A stretch of 64,000 nucleotides of DNA from positions 35,592 through 99,591 of the IMG/VR virus record IMGVR_UViG_3300023242_000003. The stretch is one strand, 5' to 3'. Numbering within the stretch: the first letter of the stretch is position 1; each line of letters begins with the position of its first letter. This stretch comes from a virus. Shown here in pieces: positions 44,254-52,689 of the stretch. The notes beneath the pieces are model-generated. The model was not told the DNA's origin. It made no database searches and was given only the letters and a program-made list of their open reading frames with translations. The position numbers were made by a program, and so were the translations under genes.

Positions 44254-44284
44254 CAAAAAAGACCCCTTAAAAAGGAGCCTTTGA
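44254..44284 (-). terminator. Intrinsic terminator
   Basis: Minus-strand GGCTCC / GGGGTC hairpin with G-U pairs followed by six T residues, just after the stop of the LRR gene. Confidence 0.65.
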
Positions 44285-44289
44285 TTTTC

Positions 44290-45705
44290 TTAGTTGATAA
44301 ACGTTGTTGGTAACAACTCTTTCAACCTAGAATAATTCTCTTCTCCTATATCTTCTATTTTTACACCAATTCTATGTAACGACCCACCATTCGACTTATC
44401 TAAATAGGCTATCTCAGACGGAATGTCTTTAATAGGGTTACCGTTTAGATTTAAAAATTGTAGATTTTTTAACATGCCGATTTCTTTCGGTAACACTTTA
44501 ATATTATTTTCCGTTAGAACAAGCATTTCTAAATTCGTTAATTTACCAATAGAAGGGTGTAACTCCACCATCTTTGCGTTTGTGATGATAAGTTGGTCAA
44601 GTAATTTAAACTTGCTAATATCTGGTAATCTAGGTATTTCTCTAGTCATAAATCTTATTGATGGTGTGTTTTCATCCAATAACTCAAACAGACTCTCAGC
44701 GAATCCAAATTGAATCAAGTAATCCAAGTACCTGTTATTTTCTAATCCTTTGCTATGGTGTTTAGCCATAGACATTAATTCTGTGTAAAAAAAGTTACTA
44801 ACACCTTCACTTTTACTTATTACGTCTTCAAATATACTAACATTTTGTCCGTTACGACTATCCTTTAACTGGTTAGTTTCAAAGTGAATTTGGTAAATCT
44901 CTTTCGATTTTCCTTCAAAGAACTCGTTATTAATTATAATATAAATATCAGAGTTTTTACCGTTAGGTTTTTTATGGTTATTTGTATAACTTTTAAACAT
45001 ACCATTACCTTTTCTAGCTGTACACCAGTTAGCAAAATCTTCAAAGATTACACTAGCTTCAGTACTTCTAGGTATAAAAAGAGTAAATTTTCTATCTTTT
45101 ACTGGTATAATCGCTTGACCTATATCTACAAATCGCTGCATTGTTCTCTCAATAGCACTTGGGTCTTTTTCAATAAACGGGTCAACGGCATCAAATAATT
45201 GAGATAAAGACTTATATTGGTTAATATCCGTAGGGTCACTAACACCCACAAGACTGTAACTACCTTTACATAATTCTTTAAATTTTTTCTTACGTTTATT
45301 TTCTTCAAACAATGTAAGATATTTGTTAGCTTGTGGTAAATCCTCATAAACTAATCTAATCGCTGACTCAATTGTTTTTGGTTCTTTTAACAAACGAGAA
45401 AATAAATTCAACATCCATTGTAGATTTATCTTATTTTCAGTTGGGTCAGCTATAATCATTGAACTAAATACTTCAGAACAAATACTTACTTTTTTTAGTG
45501 TTCTATCTTTACCGTTTTGTTTTTCAGAAATAATAGCGATTAGCTCACCATCAATATTTGCTATAGGTAATGACACATAACCAATCTTGGTTAAGTCAGA
45601 CAAGTTTGAATCCAATTGTTTATTTTCTGTTCCCTCGTTACATTCAAATATATCGAATAATTCAGCTAAAAAAGTTAACCTGTCTGTAATGTTTTTTTCT
45701 TTCAT
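44290..45705 (-). CDS. Leucine-rich-repeat protein with WCTA-type N-terminal domain, 471 aa
   Basis: The N-terminal ~300 residues contain FEDFANWCTARKGNGMF followed by SDIYIIINNEFFEG, a pattern shared by uncharacterised phage proteins built around a W-C-T-A motif. The C-terminal ~120 residues are leucine-rich repeats (PSIGKLTNLEMLVLTENNIK, then PKEIGMLKNLQFLNLNGN), unusual in phage genomes. LRRs suggest binding to a host protein. The start at 45705 was chosen because the earlier ATG at 45741 precedes the predicted transcription start. Confidence 0.65.
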   Translation of the reverse strand: MKEKNITDRLTFLAELFDIFECNEGTENKQLDSNLSDLTKIGYVSLPIANIDGELIAIISEKQNGKDRTLKKVSICSEVFSSMIIADPTENKINLQWMLNLFSRLLKEPKTIESAIRLVYEDLPQANKYLTLFEENKRKKKFKELCKGSYSLVGVSDPTDINQYKSLSQLFDAVDPFIEKDPSAIERTMQRFVDIGQAIIPVKDRKFTLFIPRSTEASVIFEDFANWCTARKGNGMFKSYTNNHKKPNGKNSDIYIIINNEFFEGKSKEIYQIHFETNQLKDSRNGQNVSIFEDVISKSEGVSNFFYTELMSMAKHHSKGLENNRYLDYLIQFGFAESLFELLDENTPSIRFMTREIPRLPDISKFKLLDQLIITNAKMVELHPSIGKLTNLEMLVLTENNIKVLPKEIGMLKNLQFLNLNGNPIKDIPSEIAYLDKSNGGSLHRIGVKIEDIGEENYSRLKELLPTTFIN

Positions 45706-45726
45706 CTTATAGAATTTCCTAATACG

Positions 45727-45758
45727 CAAAGGTACTAACAATTTTTGGCTAAAACAAG
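45727..45758 (-). promoter_or_regulatory. Host-type promoter for LRR gene
   Basis: Minus-strand TACCTTTG at 45727-45734 with a CTTG box 20 nt upstream (45755-45758). Confidence 0.6.
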
Positions 45759-45761
45759 GGG

Positions 45762-46103
45762 TTAAATTAAAAATCTTTTAAAATAATCTTCTTCCATGTA
45801 TTCTTCAACTCTTCTTTTTAAAAACCAGACCAAACTATCCATATTGTCTGCTTCTCTTTCTAGAATATCTAAAATTATGTCATTTGGGTTTTCACCATCT
45901 GTTAATCGATACTTCATTTCTTTAAAATAATTAACTTTATCTTCTTTGACTAATTGAGTTATAATTAAATTATAGGTTTCCCATCTAAACTCTAATTCAT
46001 CATCCAAGGTTTGTAGCACACAATTAATGTGTTTGTTGTACGCTTTATCTAATGTGGATTTTTTTCCGTTACCAGCTGTTAATAAAAAATTTTTAGCTTC
46101 CAT
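45762..46103 (-). CDS. Hypothetical protein, 113 aa (paralogue of 46228-46548)
   Basis: Helical protein whose middle, YRLTDGENPNDIILDILERE, aligns with YKLTEDVDPNEVCIEVIES of the gene 125 nt upstream. The two genes look like a tandem duplication with divergent ends. Function unknown. Confidence 0.6.
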   Translation of the reverse strand: MEAKNFLLTAGNGKKSTLDKAYNKHINCVLQTLDDELEFRWETYNLIITQLVKEDKVNYFKEMKYRLTDGENPNDIILDILEREADNMDSLVWFLKRRVEEYMEEDYFKRFLI

Positions 46104-46227
46104 CAGTGTAAAATTAATAAAATGTTATTTAGTAATAAATATCTCAGAAGTCTAGATAATACTGACAATAATAAATTGGGAAAGTTAATTGAACTGATTT
46201 TCAATTAACTAATTATTAATTTTTTTT

Positions 46228-46548
46228 TTAGAAATTTTTTATTTTATTATAAAGTCTTTCTAATTCCTCGGTTTGGCTTTTTATCGATTCAATCACTTCA
46301 ATACAAACTTCGTTAGGGTCTACGTCCTCTGTTAATTTGTACTGTAATTCTTTAACTTTTAGATTATCTTTTAAGGTGTTTTTTAATTCTAAGATAACTT
46401 GGTTGTATGTGGCCCAAGCTTGTTTTTTTTCATTATCACCTAGAATAAGATTTTGGGTGATTTTAATTTCGTACTCGTGTTCCAAATAAGAATCAAAATC
46501 ACCGTAGTGTTCTCTTAAGACCGTTTTTATTTTTTCTTTTATGTCCAT
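46228..46548 (-). CDS. Hypothetical protein with N-terminal LRE tag, 106 aa
   Basis: Starts MDIKEKIKTVLREHYGDF, which fits the LxE targeting/cleavage tag idea (cut after LRE). The C-terminal two-thirds is the LTE-D-V-D-P-N module shared with 45762-46103. Only 6 nt separate it from the next gene upstream, so they are probably one operon. Confidence 0.6.
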   Translation of the reverse strand: MDIKEKIKTVLREHYGDFDSYLEHEYEIKITQNLILGDNEKKQAWATYNQVILELKNTLKDNLKVKELQYKLTEDVDPNEVCIEVIESIKSQTEELERLYNKIKNF

Positions 46549-46554
46549 TACATA

Positions 46555-46896
46555 TTATTTTAATGGAACATTTTTTGATAAAAGATAATCTTCTCCAATG
46601 TTACCAAACATCCAATCAGTAATAACTTGTTTTGTAAAATCATCTCCCATATTATACTTATTTTTCATATACTCGAATAAAGCTTTTGGTGATATTACCT
46701 CATCATCAACGTTAACCTTAACCATTTTCTGTGTGTGGTATTCACCACCTTCACGAACATAGTTTTCCGTTGGTGTATAGTTAGCCATCAAGTCTTCTGA
46801 CATTTCTTTAACCATGTTACTATAAACCTCTGATTCGACAATAAAAACCTTCAGTTTATCAAACTGTGATTCGGTTATGATTAATTTTGTTTTCAT
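46555..46896 (-). CDS. Hypothetical protein with TESQ tag, 113 aa
   Basis: The N-terminus MKTKLIITESQFDKLKVFIV then ESEV matches the M-K-x-x-L-I-x-T-E-S-Q opening seen in several proteins of this phage (compare 48120-48569), probably a prohead or virion sorting tag. The rest contains a YHTQKMVKVNVDDEV strand-helix segment. A TATTTATA motif at 46900-46907 lies three bases from the start codon, implying a leaderless or very short leader. Confidence 0.6.
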   Translation of the reverse strand: MKTKLIITESQFDKLKVFIVESEVYSNMVKEMSEDLMANYTPTENYVREGGEYHTQKMVKVNVDDEVISPKALFEYMKNKYNMGDDFTKQVITDWMFGNIGEDYLLSKNVPLK

Positions 46897-46914
46897 AATT
46901 ATAAATATCTAGGA

Positions 46915-46946
46915 AATAAAAAAAGGCCCTAAAACTAGGGCCTTTT
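46915..46946. terminator. Bidirectional terminator
   Basis: AAGGCCCT / AGGGCCTT hairpin flanked by A- and T-runs, 19 nt after the thioredoxin stop (minus strand). Confidence 0.8.
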
Positions 46947-46964
46947 ATGTATTAAAAAAAAAAT

Positions 46965-47291
46965 TTATAATAAAGCATCAATTAATTCTTGATACTTTTC
47001 TTTGTCTTTCAAACCAACTATTCTCCCGTTTTCAACGATTACACCATCTTTAAATGTAATAACACATGGAATACCTCTAACATTGTATTTGTCGGCTATA
47101 TCACCATTTTCAACTACGTTAATTTTACCTATTTTTATTGCTTTGTCTTTGTTGTCATCACTCAATGATTCAATCACTGGGCTTAACATTTTGCATGGTC
47201 CACACCATGGGGCCCAGAAATCCACCATCACTGGTATTGTTGATTTTAAAACCATTTCTTCGAAATTCTCTTTTGTGAGTTCTAATGTCAT
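46965..47291 (-). CDS. Thioredoxin, 108 aa
   Basis: Thiol-disulphide oxidoreductase. Active site is VDFWAPWCGPCKMLSPVIES with the canonical WCGPC, and the cis-Pro loop is YNVRGIPCVITFKDG. Normal length. In phages thioredoxin can be a polymerase processivity factor or an electron donor to ribonucleotide reductase; neither partner is in this window. It has its own terminator. Confidence 0.9.
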   Translation of the reverse strand: MTLELTKENFEEMVLKSTIPVMVDFWAPWCGPCKMLSPVIESLSDDNKDKAIKIGKINVVENGDIADKYNVRGIPCVITFKDGVIVENGRIVGLKDKEKYQELIDALL

Positions 47292-47424
47292 TTACTTTGT
47301 TTTTTTTATTTTGTTATAATTATAAATATAATACCCTAAATCTAAAAATCAATGAATGATTCCGAAATTTTATGTAAATTTATTTCACTTGAATTTCCAG
47401 ATGACCACATGGTTATCTATTTTA

Positions 47425-47739
47425 TTAGTCACAAGACATAGGGTAAAACTCATTTGTTTCCATTACACATCGATGAAAATTTGAAAGTAATTCAGTTTCA
47501 AGGTTAAAAAAACCAACAATATAATTTGCCGTTAACATATCGTCCATAGAATAAATTATATCTAACATATTAGTTATATTAATTATTGTAGTTTTTTCTC
47601 TAAAATACAATGAATCATGGGTTAACGAATAAGACATGCCGTTACAAAAACTAATAAAAGAAGAATAATTGGTTTTTTTCATTTCTTTCATTGAAACTTC
47701 GCAAATAGTCAAATATATGTAATTGTTTAGTTTATTCAT
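47425..47739 (-). CDS. Hypothetical protein, 104 aa
   Basis: Met- and Ser-rich helical protein (FISFCNGMSYSLTHDSLYFR). A host-type -7 box (minus-strand TACCTTTG, 47748-47755) lies just upstream, but the -33 box is weak. No family was recognised. Confidence 0.5.
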   Translation of the reverse strand: MNKLNNYIYLTICEVSMKEMKKTNYSSFISFCNGMSYSLTHDSLYFREKTTIINITNMLDIIYSMDDMLTANYIVGFFNLETELLSNFHRCVMETNEFYPMSCD

Positions 47740-47797
47740 TTATTTTACAAAGGTACGAATTATTATTGATATTTAAAATATTTATCATAAAAAAGCT

Positions 47798-48040
47798 ATG
47801 ATAAATAAAATAGATGAGGAAATGATTGTTAAATTTCTACAGAGAAACTACCCAGTGTCTAGAATCAAACAAAACAATAGATTTAAACGTGCTATTGTTT
47901 TAGATGACGTTGCTTATATGCTTAGCGACATTAATTCAAGTAAACCACTTAAAACAAAATTAATAGCAACACTTAAAATTATTTTTGATTGTGATGCAAC
48001 TAACGCTTATCGTTTAATTAGCCAAGCTTTAAGTATCTAA
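47798..48040 (+). CDS. Hypothetical protein, 80 aa
   Basis: Small basic protein with helix-strand pattern (VKFLQRNYPVSRIKQNNRFK). A TATTTATC-like element precedes the start by ~15 nt. Possibly DNA-binding; no family was recognised. Confidence 0.55.
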   Translation: MINKIDEEMIVKFLQRNYPVSRIKQNNRFKRAIVLDDVAYMLSDINSSKPLKTKLIATLKIIFDCDATNAYRLISQALSI

Positions 48041-48119
48041 TTACCATTTTTCTATTTTATTTAGAGGACAAAGGTATACATAAAAAAATGTAACTACAAA
48101 ATTTTTTGTGTGTTTTTTA

Positions 48120-48569
48120 TTAAATCGAATAAACAGCCATTTCCATCCTATCAATAACTAAGTTTCCTTCTTCGTTTTGTATCAAATATATCTCTACTTC
48201 CTCACCTACAGTAATAATTCCCTTACCAGAATCTTTTTCAGTGGTTAGTTTTGACCAATCCAAAGGAATTGTCACATAAGCATCGTCAGTGTTGTCGTTA
48301 TCTATAAAGTAATTTACCTCCACTTCAATTTCAGAAGGTCCAGTAATACCACCTAAGTTGATATCTCTAATCCCCCAAGATTTCATTTCAATGTCAATAC
48401 TAAAAGACACACGTATTTTTATGGGTGCAATATCGTTGATGTCATAACCCATGTATGTTTTGTAATTAAATCTAGCTTCAACCTCTCTAACGTATTTTTC
48501 ATCTAAAGGTTCCTCATTTAAATTAGTTCTTAAACGTTCTAATTGTGATTCTGTAAGTCTTATTTTCAT
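48120..48569 (-). CDS. Hypothetical virion-type protein with TESQ tag, 149 aa
   Basis: Begins MKIRLTESQLERLRTNLNEE, the same tag style as 46555-46896, with an LNEE that fits prohead-protease cleavage. The body is beta-rich (IKIRVSFSIDIEMKSWGIRD). A TATTTATA element lies ~15 nt upstream on the minus strand. No function is assigned. Confidence 0.6.
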   Translation of the reverse strand: MKIRLTESQLERLRTNLNEEPLDEKYVREVEARFNYKTYMGYDINDIAPIKIRVSFSIDIEMKSWGIRDINLGGITGPSEIEVEVNYFIDNDNTDDAYVTIPLDWSKLTTEKDSGKGIITVGEEVEIYLIQNEEGNLVIDRMEMAVYSI

Positions 48570-48627
48570 TGTTAATTTTTATTATAAATATCATTGATTT
48601 ATAATAAAAATTTACTTACTATTGTAA

Positions 48628-49080
48628 ATGGCAAACTTAGAATTTAAAAGTGATTTAAAATTAGGCAATGATGGTGAAGATGCCGTCATCAAATTCCTAG
48701 AATCAAAGGGGCACAAATATATCGATTCAAACCACGATAACAAATATGATGTCAAAATGTTAACCAAAGGTAAAGAAACAACCTATGAGGTAAAAACAGA
48801 CGTTAAATGTGCCCCACTATTTGATACTGGTAATATTTTTATAGAATTTGAATCAAGAGGGAAAGCTTCTGGTATTGTCGTCACTCAAGCCAAATGGTTT
48901 GTTACCTATTTCAAATACTTAAATGAAGTATGGTTTATAAAGTCAAATGAACTAAAAAACCTAATAGAAAATAATGAATTTACAATTTTTAGAGATGCTG
49001 GTGATGTAGGAAGCGCAACACACGGATATTTAATTAAAAGAAAAGACTTTAAAAAATATTTTTATGTGTGCAAAATCTAA
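48628..49080 (+). CDS. PD-(D/E)xK-type endonuclease, 150 aa
   Basis: The core NKYDVKM then KETTYEVKTDVKC gives the D-x(n)-E-V-K active site of the PD-(D/E)xK superfamily; an upstream Glu in GNDGEDAVIKFLESKGH completes the metal site. Probably a phage DNA endonuclease (recombination, nucleotide salvage or exclusion). It overlaps the downstream gene by 17 nt, so they are co-expressed. Confidence 0.7.
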   Translation: MANLEFKSDLKLGNDGEDAVIKFLESKGHKYIDSNHDNKYDVKMLTKGKETTYEVKTDVKCAPLFDTGNIFIEFESRGKASGIVVTQAKWFVTYFKYLNEVWFIKSNELKNLIENNEFTIFRDAGDVGSATHGYLIKRKDFKKYFYVCKI

Positions 49081-49708
49081 AATACCTAAACTATTCGTAG
49101 AACTAGTTCCATCAACATGTCACTTCTCCAACGTAAGAACAACAGTAAAACCATCAGAATGGGATATTATTCGTTTTATATCTTATGAAGCAGCTGGGAA
49201 TAAATGTGAAATTTGTGGCGGGACAGGAAAAGAACAAGGCTATAAACATAACGTGGAATGTCACGAAATATGGGAATATGATGATGAAAACTATAAGCAA
49301 AAATTAGTAGGGCTTATTTCCTTATGCCCTACGTGTCATCAAGTAAAACATATTGGTAGAGCAATTGCGATAGGTAAGCAAAATGAATGCTTTACTCAAC
49401 TCGCAAAAGTTAATAAATGGACCCAGAAAGAAATTGATGACCATATTATATCTTCATTTCAGTTACACAAGGAACGTTCTAAAAACAAATGGGATTTAGA
49501 TATATCTTTATTGGAAAAAACCCCTTACAATATAAAATTAAAACCAATGAAAGAACGGGTTTTTGAGGTTAAAAAATATAAGAAAAAACCTAAAAAGAAA
49601 GCAGTCGCTGGTGTGCCAAAAAATAAAAAAATTCACCCAAAAGCAAAGATTGCTGCTGTGTTAAAACCCATGTCTTCATTAAATAATAAACGACCACCAA
49701 AAAAATAA
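49064..49708 (+). CDS. HNH-like zinc-binding protein, 214 aa
   Basis: CEICGGTGKEQGYKHNVECH then EIWEYDDEN and ISLCPTCHQVKHIG form a CxxC...ECHEIW...CxxCH...H pattern typical of HNH nucleases with a structural zinc. The C-terminal 60 residues are a very basic Lys/Pro tail likely to bind DNA. Co-translated with the nuclease upstream, which suggests a shared DNA-processing role. Confidence 0.7.
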   Translation: MCAKSKIPKLFVELVPSTCHFSNVRTTVKPSEWDIIRFISYEAAGNKCEICGGTGKEQGYKHNVECHEIWEYDDENYKQKLVGLISLCPTCHQVKHIGRAIAIGKQNECFTQLAKVNKWTQKEIDDHIISSFQLHKERSKNKWDLDISLLEKTPYNIKLKPMKERVFEVKKYKKKPKKKAVAGVPKNKKIHPKAKIAAVLKPMSSLNNKRPPKK

Positions 49709-49762
49709 TTTTAAGGTATTATACTTTATCTGATGATGCTGTATTTATATGAAAAAATTATT

Positions 49763-50080
49763 ATGAATATAGTACACTTAAAACCTAACAATCAAGAAGT
49801 AGAATCTTGGGTTGCAATGATTGAAAACGAAATTGTTGGCCATATCTTTATGAAACACGAGATTGAAAATAAAATAAAATTTTTAGATGCATGGGTTCAT
49901 GACGACCATAGACGAAAAGGTATCTACAGAAAACTATGGGAAACTAGATGGGAGTATGTGCAAAAAAACTATCAGGGGTTTATAATATACGCTTGGTGTA
50001 AAAATACTAGTTTACCATTGCTACTAGAAAAGGGGTTTAATGCTGGTGAAATCTGTACCTATGTAGAAATTAAAGTTTAG
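49763..50080 (+). CDS. GNAT-family acetyltransferase, 105 aa
   Basis: Single GNAT domain: VGHIFMKHEIENKIKFLDAW, then VHDDHRRKGIYRKLWETRWE (acetyl-CoA loop R-R-K-G-I/Y) and LPLLLEKGFNAGE. Start at 49763 is 14 nt downstream of a TATTTATA element (49742-49749); an earlier in-frame ATG precedes that element. Its end overlaps the converging gene. Confidence 0.7.
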   Translation: MNIVHLKPNNQEVESWVAMIENEIVGHIFMKHEIENKIKFLDAWVHDDHRRKGIYRKLWETRWEYVQKNYQGFIIYAWCKNTSLPLLLEKGFNAGEICTYVEIKV

Positions 50081-50474
50081 TTTTTAAATTTTTAATAAAA
50101 TCATCCATGGCCGACTTCTCAGTCAATAAAGACTTAAACATTTCATTTCGTTCACCATTCTCTGAACCCCAAGCAATTTGACACTTAGTGCACTGATAAA
50201 AACCGTCTAAACCATTAAAACCATCTTCCCCATCAGAAACTTCAATAAAAGCCAATTTACTAATTCTTTTTTTATTTTCTGGTGTCCAACCATATGATTT
50301 TCTAGCCATATTTTCAGCTACAACCTTATCACTAGTGGCACCCAAGAATAATTCTTTGTTCATCAAGTAATCAATAACTTCTCCATTATCCCAACTTGTA
50401 TTACATTCTGGACACGTTCCACAATGATTTGTCTCGTTAATTTTGTAATTTTCTACCATAAATTGCGTTTTCAT
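50070..50474 (-). CDS. Zinc-ribbon protein, 134 aa
   Basis: Two CxxC pairs, NHCGTCPECNTSW near the start and FYQCTKCQIAW near residue 93, form a split zinc ribbon around a helical insert. No further family assignment. Converges with the GNAT gene (11-nt overlap at the 3' ends). Confidence 0.55.
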   Translation of the reverse strand: MKTQFMVENYKINETNHCGTCPECNTSWDNGEVIDYLMNKELFLGATSDKVVAENMARKSYGWTPENKKRISKLAFIEVSDGEDGFNGLDGFYQCTKCQIAWGSENGERNEMFKSLLTEKSAMDDFIKNLKTKL

Positions 50475-50511
50475 TCAATATACTAAATATTTATATAAAA
50501 ATCTATAGTTA

Positions 50512-52662
50512 ATGAAATTATTTTTAAATAGAAACGTAATAGTAGAAAACTATGTAGCGCCATCTGCAAGTCAAACAATTGACGAAATAGATGATATTGC
50601 TAATAGTATTTCCGACAACATATCCAAAGAGGTTTCAATACCTAACGATGTATTGAACAGTTTTAAAATCAAAGATACGCTAGAACCACAAATCTGGCAA
50701 AATGAAAAACTCAACGCAACTGTTAAATCTAAGCTAATGAAAATTGCGTCAGACTTTTATAACAGTTTAAAACTTCCTTCTGAAGTAAAAATGAAAGATG
50801 TTATTTTTACAGGTTCACTTGCAAATTTTAATTGGTCCAAATTTTCTGATGTAGATTTACATGTTGTATTGGACTTTAGTCAACTAGAAGGTGGTGAACA
50901 ATTTAAAGAAGACTTCTTCTGGTCTCAAAAAGCTCTTTGGAATCAAGAACACGACATTATAATCTTTGACTACCCAGTAGAAATATACACACAAGATATA
51001 AAAGCAAAGCTTGTGGCTACCGCAGTATATAGTATTAAGTTTGATAAATGGATTCTTAAACCAGAATATGAAAATTTTAAAATTAATAAAAAGATAATCA
51101 AAAACAAAGCTGAAATTTTTATTGACCGACTTAAAGATATTCGTGATGATTATAAAAATAAAGATTTTAGTAGCGTTGTTAGTAAGGTAGAAAAACTTAA
51201 AAATAAAATCAAAAAATATAGAACCGCTGGTTTAGATAATGGTGGTGAATTTTCATTGGAAAACTTAGTATTCAAGGTTCTGAGAAGAACTACATTTATG
51301 GATATCTTAGGTAGTTATAAAGCCAAAGCTTATGATACCCTTATGTCAGTAGAAGAAGTTGAAACTATTAATGAAACTGTAATCGAAGAAGGTGAGTTAG
51401 TCGATAACACCAAATTTAAACTAGTTAGAGATAATGGTAGTGAATATTCTTATGAAGCAATTTTTGAAGACGAAGTTATTGGTAAGGTACTTATGGACGA
51501 AATCTATAATATAGATGAATATTTTAATGACGATTTTTCCGAAGAACAAATAGCAGAACTATTTCATAATGATAATATTTTTATAATAGAATGGCTTGAA
51601 GTCCCAGATGACTACTATAAAGGTGGTGGGATTGGTCGTGCACTTATGAATAAAGCAATAACATTTGCAAAGAAAAAAGGATACTCCCAAATATATTTAA
51701 ACGCAAGCCCAATCGGTGGTCAAGGTTTAAATACAAAAAATTTAACCAAATGGTACGGAACATTCGGTTTCAAACCAATACTTGACCAAGGAAACAACGT
51801 TCAAATGTTATTAAACATGGGTGTCAACGAAAATAAAACCATAATTAAAAATATGCTATGCTTGTTATCCGAAGCAAATAATAGATACGCAACCAAAAGA
51901 GATTATTTTACCACATTATTCAAAATCACCAAAGCTAAACAACTTTATGGTGGTGATGAGTATTGGGAAAACGTACAAGAAGGTCAATGGGTTGGTGCCG
52001 CAATTGTTAATATTTATGGTATCATGTCTAAAATTTCAACATACAACGCACCAGCTGGACAAGTTAGAACAAACGATTTAGGTATGAGAGGTGAAAACCC
52101 AAATTACCTAGAATTTAAAATTATGGCGGGTAGAGGTATAGAACATAAAGGAACTCAAACACCAAATTTGCAACCAGCAAGAACAAGAGGTGGTTTAGGT
52201 TCAGAAGAAAATGAAGGAACCTTTACAATGGAATTACCACAAGGTATTACTCTAGAAAACGGTGCCACGTCAATTACGTTTGGTTTACCAAAACCAGGCT
52301 CGCCAGCATCCGATGCCGCAATAAAAACATACCTAATATATGGTGATGTAATCTTAGACTTCGTAAAAAACAACATGAAAGACAAAGTAGGATATGTAGA
52401 TGGAAAAGGTGCTGAAGTATCAGCCCAAGCAATGGCCAACAACCCAACACTTCAAAAAAAGAAAATCAAGAAAGACTTGGAAATGGAATTAGGTCGTAGA
52501 GTAACCGATTCTGAATTGGAAGACTTCATGGCAACTGGACAAAAACCACAACCAAAACAAAGAACAATATCTATGGACCCAGACAAAGCAGCAGAATTTG
52601 AAAAAAGACAAGCTGACGCTCTGGCTAGAAGAGAAAAAATGATGCAAAGAAGACAAAAATAA
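50512..52662 (+). CDS. Multidomain virion-type enzyme: nucleotidyltransferase + GNAT + C-terminal domain, 716 aa
   Basis: Residues ~95-125 carry a nucleotidyltransferase core, VIFTGSLANFNWSKFSD then VDLHVVLDF (GS...DxD). Residues ~320-440 are a GNAT domain (WLEVPDDYYKGGGIGRALMN, GYSQIYLNASPIG, WYGTFGFKPI). A tag-like ENKTIIKNMLCLLSEANNR follows, then an unknown 270-residue C-terminal domain. The internal LLSE segment resembles a prohead-protease site, suggesting a packaged polyprotein like 40880-41749. A TATTTATA element lies ~20 nt upstream. Followed by a GGGGC/GCCCC terminator. Confidence 0.75.
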   Translation: MKLFLNRNVIVENYVAPSASQTIDEIDDIANSISDNISKEVSIPNDVLNSFKIKDTLEPQIWQNEKLNATVKSKLMKIASDFYNSLKLPSEVKMKDVIFTGSLANFNWSKFSDVDLHVVLDFSQLEGGEQFKEDFFWSQKALWNQEHDIIIFDYPVEIYTQDIKAKLVATAVYSIKFDKWILKPEYENFKINKKIIKNKAEIFIDRLKDIRDDYKNKDFSSVVSKVEKLKNKIKKYRTAGLDNGGEFSLENLVFKVLRRTTFMDILGSYKAKAYDTLMSVEEVETINETVIEEGELVDNTKFKLVRDNGSEYSYEAIFEDEVIGKVLMDEIYNIDEYFNDDFSEEQIAELFHNDNIFIIEWLEVPDDYYKGGGIGRALMNKAITFAKKKGYSQIYLNASPIGGQGLNTKNLTKWYGTFGFKPILDQGNNVQMLLNMGVNENKTIIKNMLCLLSEANNRYATKRDYFTTLFKITKAKQLYGGDEYWENVQEGQWVGAAIVNIYGIMSKISTYNAPAGQVRTNDLGMRGENPNYLEFKIMAGRGIEHKGTQTPNLQPARTRGGLGSEENEGTFTMELPQGITLENGATSITFGLPKPGSPASDAAIKTYLIYGDVILDFVKNNMKDKVGYVDGKGAEVSAQAMANNPTLQKKKIKKDLEMELGRRVTDSELEDFMATGQKPQPKQRTISMDPDKAAEFEKRQADALARREKMMQRRQK

Positions 52663-52687
52663 AAAAAGGGGCGTAAGCCCCTTTGTT
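52661..52687 (+). terminator. Intrinsic terminator
   Basis: GGGGC / GCCCC hairpin after an A-run, followed by a short T-rich tract. It lies between the converging genes at 50512-52662 (+) and 52690-53922 (-). Confidence 0.75.
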
Positions 52688-52689
52688 GT

